Position numbers and translations under genes: made by a program. From Bacillus_I endophytica_A (GTDB taxonomy: Bacteria; Bacillota; Bacilli; Bacillales; Bacillaceae_H): a stretch of 64,000 bases of DNA. The stretch covers positions 62,001 through 126,000 of the forward strand of contig NZ_JALAMS010000014.1 in assembly GCF_026790145.1 (NCBI RefSeq). The letters run 5' to 3'. Numbering within the stretch: the stretch's first letter is position 1; each line of letters begins with the position of its first letter. The notes under the pieces were generated by a model. It was not told the DNA's origin, did not search any database, and saw only the letters and a list, made by a program, of their open reading frames with translations. Positions 26,556 to 35,204 of this stretch are shown here, piece by piece.

Positions 26556-27128
26556 ATGAATCATATTCCATATGTAATTGAACAATCAGCATCTGGTGAA
26601 CGTTCATATGACATTTATTCACGCCTTTTAAAAGATCGCATTATTATGGTGAGCAACGAAATTAATGATTCAATGGCTAACAGCATTGTGGCACAACTGC
26701 TCTTTTTAACAGCGGATGATGCCGAAAAAGATATTTCTCTTTATATTAACAGTCCAGGTGGATCAGTCTCAGCGGGATTTGCTATTTTTGATACAATGCA
26801 GCATATTCAACCAGATGTCCGCACCATTTGTACAGGAATGGCCGCTTCGTTTGGAGCTCTTTTACTACTCGGAGGAGCGAAAGGAAAACGATTTGCTCTG
26901 CCAAATAGTGAAATAATGCTTCATCAGCCGCTTGGAGGGGCGCGCGGTCAAGCCACTGAAATTGAAATTTCAGCAAAGCGGATCCTTAAATTAAAAGAAC
27001 ACATTAATCGTATTATTGCAGACCGCACAGGACAGCCTTATGATAAAGTTGTGCAAGATACGGACCGTGATTACTTCCTAAGCGCGGAAGAAGCGAAAAA
27101 CTATGGGGTGATTGATGAAATTATTTAA
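26556..27128 (+). CDS. clpP: ATP-dependent Clp protease proteolytic subunit, ClpP paralogue
   Basis: The 190-residue serine protease carries the intact triad S98 (GMAASFG), H123 (MLHQPLGG) and D172, and INSPGGSVSAGFAI as the oxyanion strand. It should form tetradecamers fed by ClpX or ClpC. The main bacillary clpP is normally elsewhere and not behind a sigma factor gene, so this is probably a second copy. It follows AAAAGGAGGG and is in an operon with the sigma factor. Confidence 0.9.
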   Translation: MNHIPYVIEQSASGERSYDIYSRLLKDRIIMVSNEINDSMANSIVAQLLFLTADDAEKDISLYINSPGGSVSAGFAIFDTMQHIQPDVRTICTGMAASFGALLLLGGAKGKRFALPNSEIMLHQPLGGARGQATEIEISAKRILKLKEHINRIIADRTGQPYDKVVQDTDRDYFLSAEEAKNYGVIDEII

Positions 27129-27132
27129 AACG

Positions 27133-27168
27133 AAAACCAAGACGAGAATCTTCCCGTCTTGGTTTTTA
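27133..27168. terminator. Terminator downstream of the sigma/clpP operon
   Basis: AAAACCAAGACG pairs with CGTCTTGGTTTT over a 10-base loop, then Ts. It also serves the convergent small gene. Confidence 0.9.
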
Positions 27169-27384
27169 TTTGACTAATATTCTCTCTCTATTTTTTCTTT
27201 TTTGAAATCTTTTGACCCCTTCTGTTCCCGCTATACTACTAATCATCCCAATCATAACGCTTGCAGAAATAATTTTTGCCGCATAGTAAATCCCTGTACC
27301 AAAGAAAAGATCTACCACAACAATCTTTTTAATTGTAGAAGCTTCTATCGTATAAATCACAATATGATTCGCCTTTGCTCGCAT
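27166..27384 (-). CDS. Small membrane protein, unknown
   Basis: The 72-residue product begins MRAKANHIVIYTIEAS and has one or two hydrophobic segments around residues 20-52, ending in a basic tail (RFQKRKNRERILVK). The ATG is chosen because GAGGTGAGG lies just before it; an upstream GTG lies within that site. It is probably real but unassigned. Confidence 0.5.
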   Translation of the reverse strand: MRAKANHIVIYTIEASTIKKIVVVDLFFGTGIYYAAKIISASVMIGMISSIAGTEGVKRFQKRKNRERILVK

Positions 27385-27473
27385 CTTCCTCACCTCGTCT
27401 CTTTACACGATATGTAAAGGAGAGGTTGTCACATGTGAAAATTCTACAAGAAGAATTATGGAGTCTCAAAGCA

Positions 27474-27884
27474 TTAAGAATTTGGTGTAGGCGCGTTCAG
27501 CACTTCTACTCCAAACTCTAAACAGTTCTTACAAATAGATACACCAGGCCCCATTGCAAGTTCACCAACTTCCTCTTTACTTCTTCGGCAAAACGAGCAG
27601 GTTTCGCTCACATCGGTTTTATTTTGTTCCCTCTGTTGAGATGTTTTTTCCATTGCTTTATATAGTTCGTCAATAACAACAGGTTCAATATAATCGAATT
27701 CTCCTTTGAGCTTTACAGTTAACGTCGTATACGCTACGGCCATTCCTTCGTAAAAACGCTGCCTCTCCATTTCCTCACTCTTTTGCGATTTTTCTTCACA
27801 TATAGCACTTAAATTTTCCAATTCTAAAATCATATCTTCAATCTTTGCACCTCGAAACGTTTTTTTACGGAAATCTTGGTCCAT
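27474..27884 (-). CDS. Stand-alone ClpX-type C4 zinc-finger protein
   Basis: The 136-residue protein has an alpha-helical N-terminal part (residues 1-90) and a C-terminal treble-clef zinc finger, CSFCRRSKEEVGELAMGPG then ICKNC, matching the N-terminal zinc-binding domain of ClpX. No AAA+ domain is present. Such domains dimerise and dock substrates or adaptors to ClpX, so an adaptor role is plausible. A clpP paralogue lies only 350 bp away. ATG follows AAAAGGAGGAAACACA. Confidence 0.7.
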   Translation of the reverse strand: MDQDFRKKTFRGAKIEDMILELENLSAICEEKSQKSEEMERQRFYEGMAVAYTTLTVKLKGEFDYIEPVVIDELYKAMEKTSQQREQNKTDVSETCSFCRRSKEEVGELAMGPGVSICKNCLEFGVEVLNAPTPNS

Positions 27885-27966
27885 TGTGTTTCCTCCTTTT
27901 CGGTATGTATACATTTGTACACATCTTTACAAGGAGTTATTCGTCAATTTGCTAAATATCCCCTTT

Positions 27967-28881
27967 TTATAGAAGGGATTCATACAAGACTTCTCCCGTC
28001 TGATCTGTCTTATATCCATTAAGAGAAAGAAGCTGCTGTTGAAAGGATTCTGAAGAGAGTATTTTTTTAATAGATGCAATAATTTCTTCTGTTCGCTCAT
28101 TTTTTAACAACACTAAGTCATATTGTTCCTCAATTAGGGGAATAAACTCGACATCACTCATTCGTGCCACATTTTCAATCCCAATTCCAACATCTGCTTT
28201 TCCGCTTGAGACAGCGGAGGCTGCGGCAAGATGAGTAGTAACAATGTTATGATACCCGCTAATGTGAGACGCTGAAAGCCCTAGTTGTTTTAACTTTTCG
28301 TCTAAAAGGACACGTGCCCCTGCCCCTCGTTCTCGGTTTACTATCTTAATATCTTTTTCGGCTATATCTTTAAAACATTGAATATTATGAGGATTGCCTT
28401 TTTGCGCATACAATCCTGCTGTTCGTTTCACAAGATGAATCACCACATAAGCATCACTGACAAGAAGACGCTTCACATATGGAAGATTATATGTATCACT
28501 TTCCCCATCATATAAATGAAGACTCACAATATCACATTTTCCATGATATAAATCTATTAAACTGTTTAAACTGCCATTATAAAGACGAAGCGGCGTTTGA
28601 CTTAGTTCCCCTTCTAAACTTTTACTTAACAGATCAAGCGAAACGTCTTGGCCACTAATGACAACAGGGCGTGTTTTTTGTTTTTTCTCTTGCTTTTGAG
28701 ATGTAACAACATTTTTGGTTTGATTTTTATAGTCTGTTAAATCTTCTTCGTCTACGCGCATTTGTCGTCCAACACGGTAAGCCGGAAGAGTTCCTTTTTT
28801 TATTAAGTCATAAACGGTCAACTTTGACACTTTTAAAATCGATGCGAGTTCTTCGATTGTGTAAGAAGTCGTGCTCATCAT
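27967..28881 (-). CDS. yvgK: Molybdate-linked regulator: excisionase-type HTH with periplasmic-binding-like domain (YvgK-like)
   Basis: The 304-residue protein has a MerR/excisionase-type helix-turn-helix at residues 5-55 (YTIEELASILKVSKLTVYDL, VGRQMRVDEEDL), a linker, then a substrate-binding-protein-like domain. That domain shows DIVSLHLYDGESDTYN, IVNRERGAGARVLLDEKL and SGKADVGIGIENVAR, typical of cytosolic molybdate sensors. It is divergent from modA-modB, with a perfect palindrome between, and matches the B. subtilis yvgK-yvgLM order. It is the probable repressor of the uptake genes when molybdate is plentiful. Confidence 0.85.
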   Translation of the reverse strand: MMSTTSYTIEELASILKVSKLTVYDLIKKGTLPAYRVGRQMRVDEEDLTDYKNQTKNVVTSQKQEKKQKTRPVVISGQDVSLDLLSKSLEGELSQTPLRLYNGSLNSLIDLYHGKCDIVSLHLYDGESDTYNLPYVKRLLVSDAYVVIHLVKRTAGLYAQKGNPHNIQCFKDIAEKDIKIVNRERGAGARVLLDEKLKQLGLSASHISGYHNIVTTHLAAASAVSSGKADVGIGIENVARMSDVEFIPLIEEQYDLVLLKNERTEEIIASIKKILSSESFQQQLLSLNGYKTDQTGEVLYESLL

Positions 28882-28957
28882 ATCACCTCTTCTATAGTAT
28901 AATCTTCTCTTTCTTGCAAAAAAAGGATGAATGCAAAGACCCTTATATATTATAATC

Positions 28958-28987
28958 AGTTATAATTAGTTATATCTAATTATAACT
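28958..28987. promoter_or_regulatory. Perfect 12-6-12 palindrome, probable operator for the molybdate regulator
   Basis: AGTTATAATTAG, spacer TTATAT, CTAATTATAACT lie between the divergent yvgK-like gene and modA, ending 27 bp before the modA start. The arms are perfect, and the site overlaps the expected promoter of modA. Confidence 0.75.
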
Positions 28988-29014
28988 AAAAATAAAATAA
29001 AGGGGAAAGATGAA

Positions 29015-29812
29015 ATGAAAAAGAAGGCAATGGCACTATCTGCTGTATTATGCGGCACACTCCTCATGAGTGCGTGTGGAAATTCAGAACAAAAAGCATC
29101 CGGAGACAGTGAAAGTAAGCAAGAAGATATAACGCTAACCGTATCAGCGGCAGCAAGCTTAAAAGACGCCCTAGGGGATATTGAGAAAAATTATGAAAAA
29201 GAACATCCTCATGTTGATCTTAAATTTAACTTTGGCGGCTCTGGGACGCTGCAGCAACAAATTTCTCAAGGGGCCCCTGTTGATCTCTTTTTTTCAGCAG
29301 CAGAAGACAAATTTGATGAACTTGTGAAAGAGGGAGAGATTAATAAAGAAGATGGTACAGACCTCATCCAAAACAGTCTTGTTCTTATTGCATCAAAGAC
29401 TTCTTCTCTTACTAGTTTTGAAGATTTACATAACCAAAAGATCGAAAAGATTGCGCTTGGAACGCCTGAAACGGTGCCAGCTGGAGAATATGGAAAGCAA
29501 ACACTTGAAAAGTTATCACTATGGAAAGATGTTAAATCAAAAGTCGTTTACGCAAAAGATGTGCGCCAAGTGCTTTCCTATGTAGAAACAGGAAATGTTG
29601 AAGCAGGAATTGTTTATAAAACAGATGCTCTTGTATCTGATAAAGTAAAAATTATCGATACAGCGAAAGAAACGTCCCATGATCCAATCGTTTACCCTGT
29701 TGGAGTCATTAAGGATTCCAATCATGAGAAGGAAGCTCATGCTTTTTATGACTATCTTCAAGGGAAAGAAGCTATGAATGTGTTAAAAGAATATGGATTC
29801 ACAGCTAAGTAA
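29015..29812 (+). CDS. modA: Molybdate-binding lipoprotein ModA (YvgL-like)
   Basis: The 265-residue solute-binding protein has a lipoprotein signal with lipobox MSAC at about residue 21, then LTVSAAASLKDALGDIEKNY, LKFNFGGSGTLQQQISQGAPVD and DVRQVLSYVETGNVEAGIVY. These are hallmarks of ModA, whose serines and backbone hold the oxyanion. It captures molybdate outside the membrane for ModB. SD AAAGGGGAAAG precedes the start. The 3' end overlaps modB by 20 bp. Confidence 0.9.
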   Translation: MKKKAMALSAVLCGTLLMSACGNSEQKASGDSESKQEDITLTVSAAASLKDALGDIEKNYEKEHPHVDLKFNFGGSGTLQQQISQGAPVDLFFSAAEDKFDELVKEGEINKEDGTDLIQNSLVLIASKTSSLTSFEDLHNQKIEKIALGTPETVPAGEYGKQTLEKLSLWKDVKSKVVYAKDVRQVLSYVETGNVEAGIVYKTDALVSDKVKIIDTAKETSHDPIVYPVGVIKDSNHEKEAHAFYDYLQGKEAMNVLKEYGFTAK

Positions 29813-30473
29813 CCTTACATTCTCTGAATTTTGGACCCCTATTTCTCTTTCTCTAGAAGTAGCCATTGTCGCATGGATCGTTGTATTAGTGGCCGGAATA
29901 CTTGCAGGGCGAGGACTTGCACGAAGGTCCTTTCGTGGAAAAGCGCTTGTTGAAACAGCCTTAATGCTTCCCCTTGTTTTGCCTCCAACCGTTGTTGGAT
30001 TTCTTTTAATCATCATCTTTGGTAAGCATAGTTTCATAGGAGAAGCCATTCAGTCATTTTTTGGTCAATCGTTAATTTTTACTCCGTGGGCAGCCGTTAT
30101 CGCTTCTGTCGTTGTCGCTTTTCCTCTTATGTATCAGTCTGCAAAAGTTGGGTTTGCAAGTATTGAGGCTTCTATTGAGGAAGCAGCTCGCATGGACGGA
30201 GCATCGGAGTGGAAAGTCTTTCTCTATATTACCCTTCCTCTCGCTAAAAACGCATTGATTTCCGGAGGGATTTTAAGTTTTTGCCGGGCTCTTGGAGAGT
30301 TTGGAGCAACCCTTATGTTTGCAGGAAATATTCCGGGAGTGACACAAACGATTCCAACGGCCATTTATGTTGCGTTAGATTCTGGTAACATGACGCTTGC
30401 CTGGTGTTGGGTAGGAACGATTATCATCATTTCATTTATGATGTTATGGATGGTTCAACGAAAAAGTCATTAA
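29793..30473 (+). CDS. modB: Molybdate ABC transporter permease ModB (YvgM-like)
   Basis: The 226-residue permease has five predicted helices and the EAA loop EEAARMDGASEWKVFLYITLP, followed by RALGEFGATLMFAGNIPG typical of ModB. The start overlaps the modA 3' end. No modC ATPase follows; a terminator comes instead. The ATPase must be supplied from elsewhere, as in B. subtilis yvgLM. Confidence 0.9.
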   Translation: MDSQLSNLTFSEFWTPISLSLEVAIVAWIVVLVAGILAGRGLARRSFRGKALVETALMLPLVLPPTVVGFLLIIIFGKHSFIGEAIQSFFGQSLIFTPWAAVIASVVVAFPLMYQSAKVGFASIEASIEEAARMDGASEWKVFLYITLPLAKNALISGGILSFCRALGEFGATLMFAGNIPGVTQTIPTAIYVALDSGNMTLAWCWVGTIIIISFMMLWMVQRKSH

Positions 30474-30500
30474 AAAGGAGTCCATTTCGACTCCTTTTTT
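30472..30500 (+). terminator. Terminator of modAB
   Basis: AAAAAGGAGTC pairs with GACTCCTTTTTT, starting at the modB stop. Confidence 0.9.
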
Positions 30501-30615
30501 ATAATGGTGAAGTTCTTACGATAAATATAAAAAAGCCATATCCAACAAGGAAATGGCTACAATCGTGATTGAGCTAAAGTGACCCGTTCGTTGAACGATT
30601 TATATGGTCATTGGT

Positions 30616-31371
30616 TTATTTTTTTAATTTAAACACTATAAAGTCAGCACATCTAAAATCTTCTTCAAATGAAGGGTATTTTTTTAGCATTTCTTTTGAC
30701 GGGATAGGTTCTACAATGCTTTCTAAAACAAAACCCGTTTTGATTAAAGTGTTGATATAACTTGTCAACGTTCTATGAAAGAACAGCATTTTTTCTTTAT
30801 CACCTAAACCTTGTTCATACACACCTTCATAAAAATATTGATCTACGTTCCAATGCAACTTTTCTCCACTTTCTGTTTTTTCCCAACCACATTCAGGAGT
30901 AACGAAACAAGGATGTAATATCGAAAAAATAAAATGGCCTCCATCTACTAATAACCGATACATTTCTTGAAATGCTTTTTCATAATTAGCAAGATCTTGA
31001 ATAACCATATTGGACACTATTAAATTGAAACTTTTATCACCTAGAGTATTTAAGTCTTCGCAATTACCTAGTTTATAATCAATTACCAAATCATGTGGAG
31101 TTCTTTCTTTCGCAATTTCTATCATTCTTGGAGTATAATCTACTGCTGTTACAGTGGCACCAGACTTGGATAAAATCCTGCTTAAATACCCTTCACCACA
31201 CCCTGCATCTAAAACTTTTTTGTTTTTTACATTCCCCATAAGTGAAAATAAAGTTGGGTTTAAAAAGACTTCTTTATGAAGGTCTCCTTGTTCCCTATGT
31301 TTTTTTGAATAGGTATCTGCGAATGCCTCCCATCTTTTAATCGCTTCTTTGGTGCCTACATTTTGTTTCAT
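30616..31371 (-). CDS. Class I SAM-dependent methyltransferase
   Basis: The 251-residue Rossmann methyltransferase carries motif I VLDAGCGEGYLSRILSKSGA, the acidic motif II residue in VTAVDYTP, and motif post-II FNLIVSNMVIQDLANYEKAF. The UbiE/BioC-like fold acts on a small molecule, and its substrate is not readable. SD AGGGGATGTAAA precedes the ATG. It is monocistronic. Confidence 0.8.
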   Translation of the reverse strand: MKQNVGTKEAIKRWEAFADTYSKKHREQGDLHKEVFLNPTLFSLMGNVKNKKVLDAGCGEGYLSRILSKSGATVTAVDYTPRMIEIAKERTPHDLVIDYKLGNCEDLNTLGDKSFNLIVSNMVIQDLANYEKAFQEMYRLLVDGGHFIFSILHPCFVTPECGWEKTESGEKLHWNVDQYFYEGVYEQGLGDKEKMLFFHRTLTSYINTLIKTGFVLESIVEPIPSKEMLKKYPSFEEDFRCADFIVFKLKK

Positions 31372-31502
31372 TTTACATCCCCTCCTTTATCTATCATCCT
31401 TTTAAGCACTCTGCTCATTTGGTCAAAAGATCTATCTTTTGAATATTAGTATAAAAAAGGAAGGAAATCCCTGTATATTATAAACAACAAGCCTTAAAAT
31501 GT

Positions 31503-32483
31503 TTAAATGCCCCATTGAATCAGAAGACCGAGATGTGTTAATCCTCCTCCGAATCCATACAGAAGCAGATGATCTCCCTTTTTCACTTTTCCTTCTTGAA
31601 CACCAAGTTGAATGGCAAGTGGAATAGAAACAGATGAAGTATTTCCGCATTTTTCTACACTTGTTAGCGTTTTGTCAACGGGAAAGTCCACTTTCTCACA
31701 AATAGACTCAATCATTCGGAGATTGGCACTATGAGGAATAAACCAGTCTAAGTCTTGTTTTGTCATTTCCCCTTTTTCTAGTAACGTTTCCATTCCTTTA
31801 GGCACTGTACGTGTAGCCCATTTGTACACTTCTCGTCCGTTTTGGACCATTTTTCCGCTTGGATCAAGGGAAGCTCCATCAATTTTATCAGCGAATGTTT
31901 TACGATAAAGGTGTATGCCGCCTTCTCCTCTTGTGCCCATATGTACACTGATAAAGCTTGGGTTTTCTTCATTATATTCCACAAGGAAAGCTGCTGCTCC
32001 ATCACCGAATAAAACAGCTGTTGAACGATCCTCATAATTCGTTACTTTAGACAGCGTTTCAGAAGCCACAACAAGTATCTTTTTATGAAGTCCTGATGTG
32101 ATAAGACTGTTGGCAAGATGAAGCCCATAAGTAAAACCAGCACATGTCGCGTTCAAATCAAAAGCACCGGTCTCTTTAATATCAAAATAGTGTTGAATGC
32201 GGCATGCTACGCTTGGAAAAGCATAGTCCGCAGTTGTGGTAGCAACGATAATCAAATCTACATTTTCTACTGTTTTGTCATATTGATGAATCAAATTTTC
32301 AATTGCCTTAATCGCCAAATCAGAAGAAAATTCTTCTTCTCCTGCAATATGTCTTTCTTTCATCCCTGTTCGCTGCACAATCCATTCATCACTTGTATCC
32401 ATCATTTTTTCTAAATCTTCATTCGATAAAATGCGTTGTGGTAAATAGTGCCCAATGGCTGTGATTTTTGCTGTTGATTTCAT
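31503..32483 (-). CDS. fabH: 3-oxoacyl-[acyl-carrier-protein] synthase III
   Basis: The 326-residue initiating condensing enzyme of fatty-acid synthesis has the intact triad C114 (LNATCAGFTYG), H251 (FIPHSANLRM) and N281 (GNTSSVSIPLA). It joins a short or branched acyl-CoA to malonyl-ACP. A FapR-type site and a consensus promoter lie 42-70 bp upstream, so it is a member of the FapR regulon. Standing alone, it resembles the second bacillary copy (fabHB/yhfB) rather than the fabHA-fabF pair. Confidence 0.9.
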   Translation of the reverse strand: MKSTAKITAIGHYLPQRILSNEDLEKMMDTSDEWIVQRTGMKERHIAGEEEFSSDLAIKAIENLIHQYDKTVENVDLIIVATTTADYAFPSVACRIQHYFDIKETGAFDLNATCAGFTYGLHLANSLITSGLHKKILVVASETLSKVTNYEDRSTAVLFGDGAAAFLVEYNEENPSFISVHMGTRGEGGIHLYRKTFADKIDGASLDPSGKMVQNGREVYKWATRTVPKGMETLLEKGEMTKQDLDWFIPHSANLRMIESICEKVDFPVDKTLTSVEKCGNTSSVSIPLAIQLGVQEGKVKKGDHLLLYGFGGGLTHLGLLIQWGI

Positions 32484-32524
32484 AATTTAATTCCCCCTAT
32501 AATAGGACTAGATTTTATTACTTT

Positions 32525-32553
32525 ATATTAGTACCTAGTATTAATTGTGTCAA
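32525..32553 (-). promoter_or_regulatory. FapR operator overlapping a SigA promoter for fabH
   Basis: The 17-bp TTAGTACCTAGTATTAA (32528-32544) matches the Bacillus FapR consensus with near-perfect symmetry. On the minus strand TTGACA (32553-32548) and TAATAT (32530-32525) are exactly 17 bp apart, so the operator sits between and over the -10 box. Repression relieved by malonyl-CoA is expected from the known family. Confidence 0.85.
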
Positions 32554-32717
32554 TTTTTTCTTATTTTTATATTTGATAGAAATTACAAAAACGCTTTTCC
32601 TGGTGTTTATTCCTCTGTAAAAGGTTTGTTAAAATTTCAAATGACCCTAATCTGAGAGAAAAAATGCGCTATAATAGAAGCGGCATCAAGACTTTTGAAA
32701 TAAAGGCGGATATTGGA

Positions 32718-33452
32718 ATGATTTATATTATTAAATTTTTATATGGGTTTGTGCTTCCTCCTGGTTTATTTGTTACAGGAACACTTTTACTTGGTTTATT
32801 TGCGTATCGACGGGATAAAGTGCTAGCTCGTTGCTTTCTTTTGTTATCTTTCTTGCTCTATCTTTTCTTTATTCCTTTTACAGGACACTTTTTAATTCAC
32901 ACGCTAGAGAAACAATATACTCCTCCAAAAGAAGTGTCAGGAGATGTAATTGTTATGCTTGGAGGTGGGGCAACCTTTGATACTCCTGATGTTGATGGCA
33001 AAGGTCATCTCTACGGAAGTGCAGCAAACCGCTTATTAACAGCGGCTCGACTACATAATCAAACAGGATTGCCTATTGTTGTTTCTGGAGGCACCGTTTA
33101 TCCTGATAACGGCAGTGAAGCAGATATTGCGAAACGTCAGCTAATCAGTTTAGGCATTGAACAAGATGCCATTTTCATAGAAACGAAAAGTCGCAACACA
33201 GAAGAAAATGCGAAATATACAAAAGAGTTATTAAAAAAAGAGCATTTTCAAAAACCGATTCTCGTCACATCTGCTTATCATATGCCGCGTGCTGTCAAAC
33301 ATTTTCATAACGTTGGCCTTACAGTAGAACCATATCCGACAGACTATTCATCAAATCAGAAAACAGAAGTATATCCAAATCAGTTTTCTCCTGCGATGAT
33401 TACTTCAACATATAAAGCACTGAAAGAATATGTAGGCATGCTTGCAAGTTAA
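32718..33452 (+). CDS. YdcF/ElyC-SanA family protein (DUF218)
   Basis: The 244-residue protein has two N-terminal transmembrane helices and a DUF218 domain: DVIVMLGGGATFDT, TAARLHNQTGLPIVVSGGT, and the closing ILVTSAYHMPRAVKHF. The family is linked to envelope maintenance in Gram-negatives, and the bacillary role is unknown. ATG 32718 is preferred, behind AAAGGCGGA; an upstream frame start at 32664 has no site. Confidence 0.8.
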   Translation: MIYIIKFLYGFVLPPGLFVTGTLLLGLFAYRRDKVLARCFLLLSFLLYLFFIPFTGHFLIHTLEKQYTPPKEVSGDVIVMLGGGATFDTPDVDGKGHLYGSAANRLLTAARLHNQTGLPIVVSGGTVYPDNGSEADIAKRQLISLGIEQDAIFIETKSRNTEENAKYTKELLKKEHFQKPILVTSAYHMPRAVKHFHNVGLTVEPYPTDYSSNQKTEVYPNQFSPAMITSTYKALKEYVGMLAS

Positions 33453-33454
33453 GC

Positions 33455-33493
33455 AAAAAGAGGAAGAGACCTGTATGGTCTCTTCCTCTTTTT
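33455..33493. terminator. Bidirectional terminator
   Basis: A perfect 17-bp stem, AAAAAGAGGAAGAGACC with its complement, over TGTAT lies between convergent genes. Confidence 0.95.
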
Positions 33494-33512
33494 ATGGTCC
33501 TTTACTCCCTCT

Positions 33513-34850
33513 CTATTTCGGTGATCGCCTTTTTACTGCCTGTTGAATCGGATCCCATACGCTATTGTAAGGCGGAGAATAGCTTAAATCTAAATCTTCA
33601 AGTTCATGAACAGTCATTTTGTGATAAAGAGCGGTAGCGAGCACATCTACCCGTTTATCTACTCCTTGCTTTCCGATGATTTGTCCTCCTAAAAGCAGGC
33701 CGCTATCTTTTTGATAAAGAAGTTTGAGATAAAGGTCCTCTGCTTGTGGATAGTACCCTGCATGGTTTTTAGTTTGGAAAGAAATCACCTCATATGGGAA
33801 GTGAAGCTCTTTTGCTTCCTTTTCGGTTAAACCGGTTCTCCCAAGCGTGAGCTCGAGAAATTGAATAATCGAAGAACCTACAATCCCTTGAAAAGGAACA
33901 CCTTTCTCTAACATATTTAGTCCTGCTATTCTTCCTTGTTTATTTGCTGTTGTGCCAAGCGGAACATAGTCATTTTTCTGTTTAATACGATGATAGTGAA
34001 GAGCACAGTCGCCTGCTGCATAAATATCTTTTACGTTCGTTTCCATATAGGCATTCACTTCAATGGCTCCCTTTATTCCCACCTTTATACCGCTTCCTTC
34101 TAGAAAGCGCGTATTAGGATGAACCCCTGTTGCGAGCAGCACAAGATCTGTTTCATACGTACCCTTATTGGTGTGAATTTCCCGCACGTTCTCTTCCCCA
34201 ATCAGTGCTTCTACATCTTCTTCTAAGCAAATCTCGATCCCTTTTCGCTTTGCCTCTTCATGGATATGCGCAGCCATCTCTTCATCAAACAGAGAAGCAA
34301 GCTGTCCTCCTCGTTGGATAATGCGTACTTTTTTTCCTAGTTCGAGAAAGTTCTCAGCCATTTCAAGCCCAATATAACCTCCACCTACAATGGTGACGTT
34401 TTGAATCTCATCTTGAAGGCTTTCTTGAATCTTTTTGGCATCTGGAATCGTTTTTAGCAGATGAACATGCCCTAGCTCTACGCCAGGCCAATCAGGTTGA
34501 TTTGGACTGGCTCCTGTCGCAATGAGCAGTTTATCATAAGAGTGGAAAAACCCTTCTCCTGTTTTTGTATGTATGCCATAAACCTTTTTCTCTTTTTCGT
34601 CTACCTTTTTGACTTCTGTATGTGTATAAGCGTTAATGCCATATTTCTCTCGAAACGTATCAGCACTGCGTACAATCAAGTCATTTGTTGATGAAATTTT
34701 TCCACCAATCACATAAGGAAGACCACATTGGCCATAAGAGTAAATCTCTCCTTTTTCAAGGGTAATGACCTCTGCCTCTTGATCGTTGCGGACAATTTGC
34801 ATCGCAGCACTCATTCCCGCTGCATCTCCACCGATAATCATATATTTCAT
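33513..34850 (-). CDS. CoA-disulfide reductase
   Basis: The 445-residue flavoprotein of the pyridine nucleotide-disulfide class has FAD loop IIGGDAAGMSAAMQI, the single active cysteine C42 in SYGQCGLPYVIGG, NAD(P)H loop VTIVGGGYIGLEMAENF and IYAAGDCALHYH. A lone active Cys rather than CxxxxC marks CoADR or NADH oxidase. Such enzymes keep CoA reduced, which matters in bacilli lacking glutathione. No rhodanese domain is present. SD AAGGGGGAAATAAA precedes the ATG. Confidence 0.85.
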   Translation of the reverse strand: MKYMIIGGDAAGMSAAMQIVRNDQEAEVITLEKGEIYSYGQCGLPYVIGGKISSTNDLIVRSADTFREKYGINAYTHTEVKKVDEKEKKVYGIHTKTGEGFFHSYDKLLIATGASPNQPDWPGVELGHVHLLKTIPDAKKIQESLQDEIQNVTIVGGGYIGLEMAENFLELGKKVRIIQRGGQLASLFDEEMAAHIHEEAKRKGIEICLEEDVEALIGEENVREIHTNKGTYETDLVLLATGVHPNTRFLEGSGIKVGIKGAIEVNAYMETNVKDIYAAGDCALHYHRIKQKNDYVPLGTTANKQGRIAGLNMLEKGVPFQGIVGSSIIQFLELTLGRTGLTEKEAKELHFPYEVISFQTKNHAGYYPQAEDLYLKLLYQKDSGLLLGGQIIGKQGVDKRVDVLATALYHKMTVHELEDLDLSYSPPYNSVWDPIQQAVKRRSPK

Positions 34851-34867
34851 TTTATTTCCCCCTTTTT

Positions 34868-35134
34868 TTATGACAGGACATCATGATACTCTTTTGTATC
34901 TTGCAGCTTTTGCTTAGCGTAAGAACACGTTGGTGTAATTTTTTTGTTTTGCTCTCGAGCCATTTCCACAACTTGATGGAGCAGTTTTCCTGCCACTCCC
35001 TGACCTCTTAGCTCATCTGACACAAAAGTGTGGTCTACCACAATGATGTCTCCCTCTATTGTAAAATGTAGTTCTGCTTTTTTTCCTTCTTCCTCACCAA
35101 TATAAAAAGATTCTTCGTTTTGTTTGATATCCAT
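34868..35134 (-). CDS. Small GNAT-like N-acetyltransferase (YjdJ type)
   Basis: The 88-residue protein consists of the core GNAT fold only: DIIVVDHTFVSDELRGQGVA supplies the acetyl-CoA loop, then KITPTCSYAKQKL. This short family (B. subtilis YjdJ, human GTLF3B-like) binds CoA, and its substrate is unknown. It lies 17 bp upstream of the CoADR gene and may be co-transcribed with it. Confidence 0.8.
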   Translation of the reverse strand: MDIKQNEESFYIGEEEGKKAELHFTIEGDIIVVDHTFVSDELRGQGVAGKLLHQVVEMAREQNKKITPTCSYAKQKLQDTKEYHDVLS

Positions 35135-35204
35135 TTTAAAATCTCTCCTTTACACATTTCTTATTATTCTTATACCCTTTTCTATCCTGTTTTCATCCTT
35201 TATT

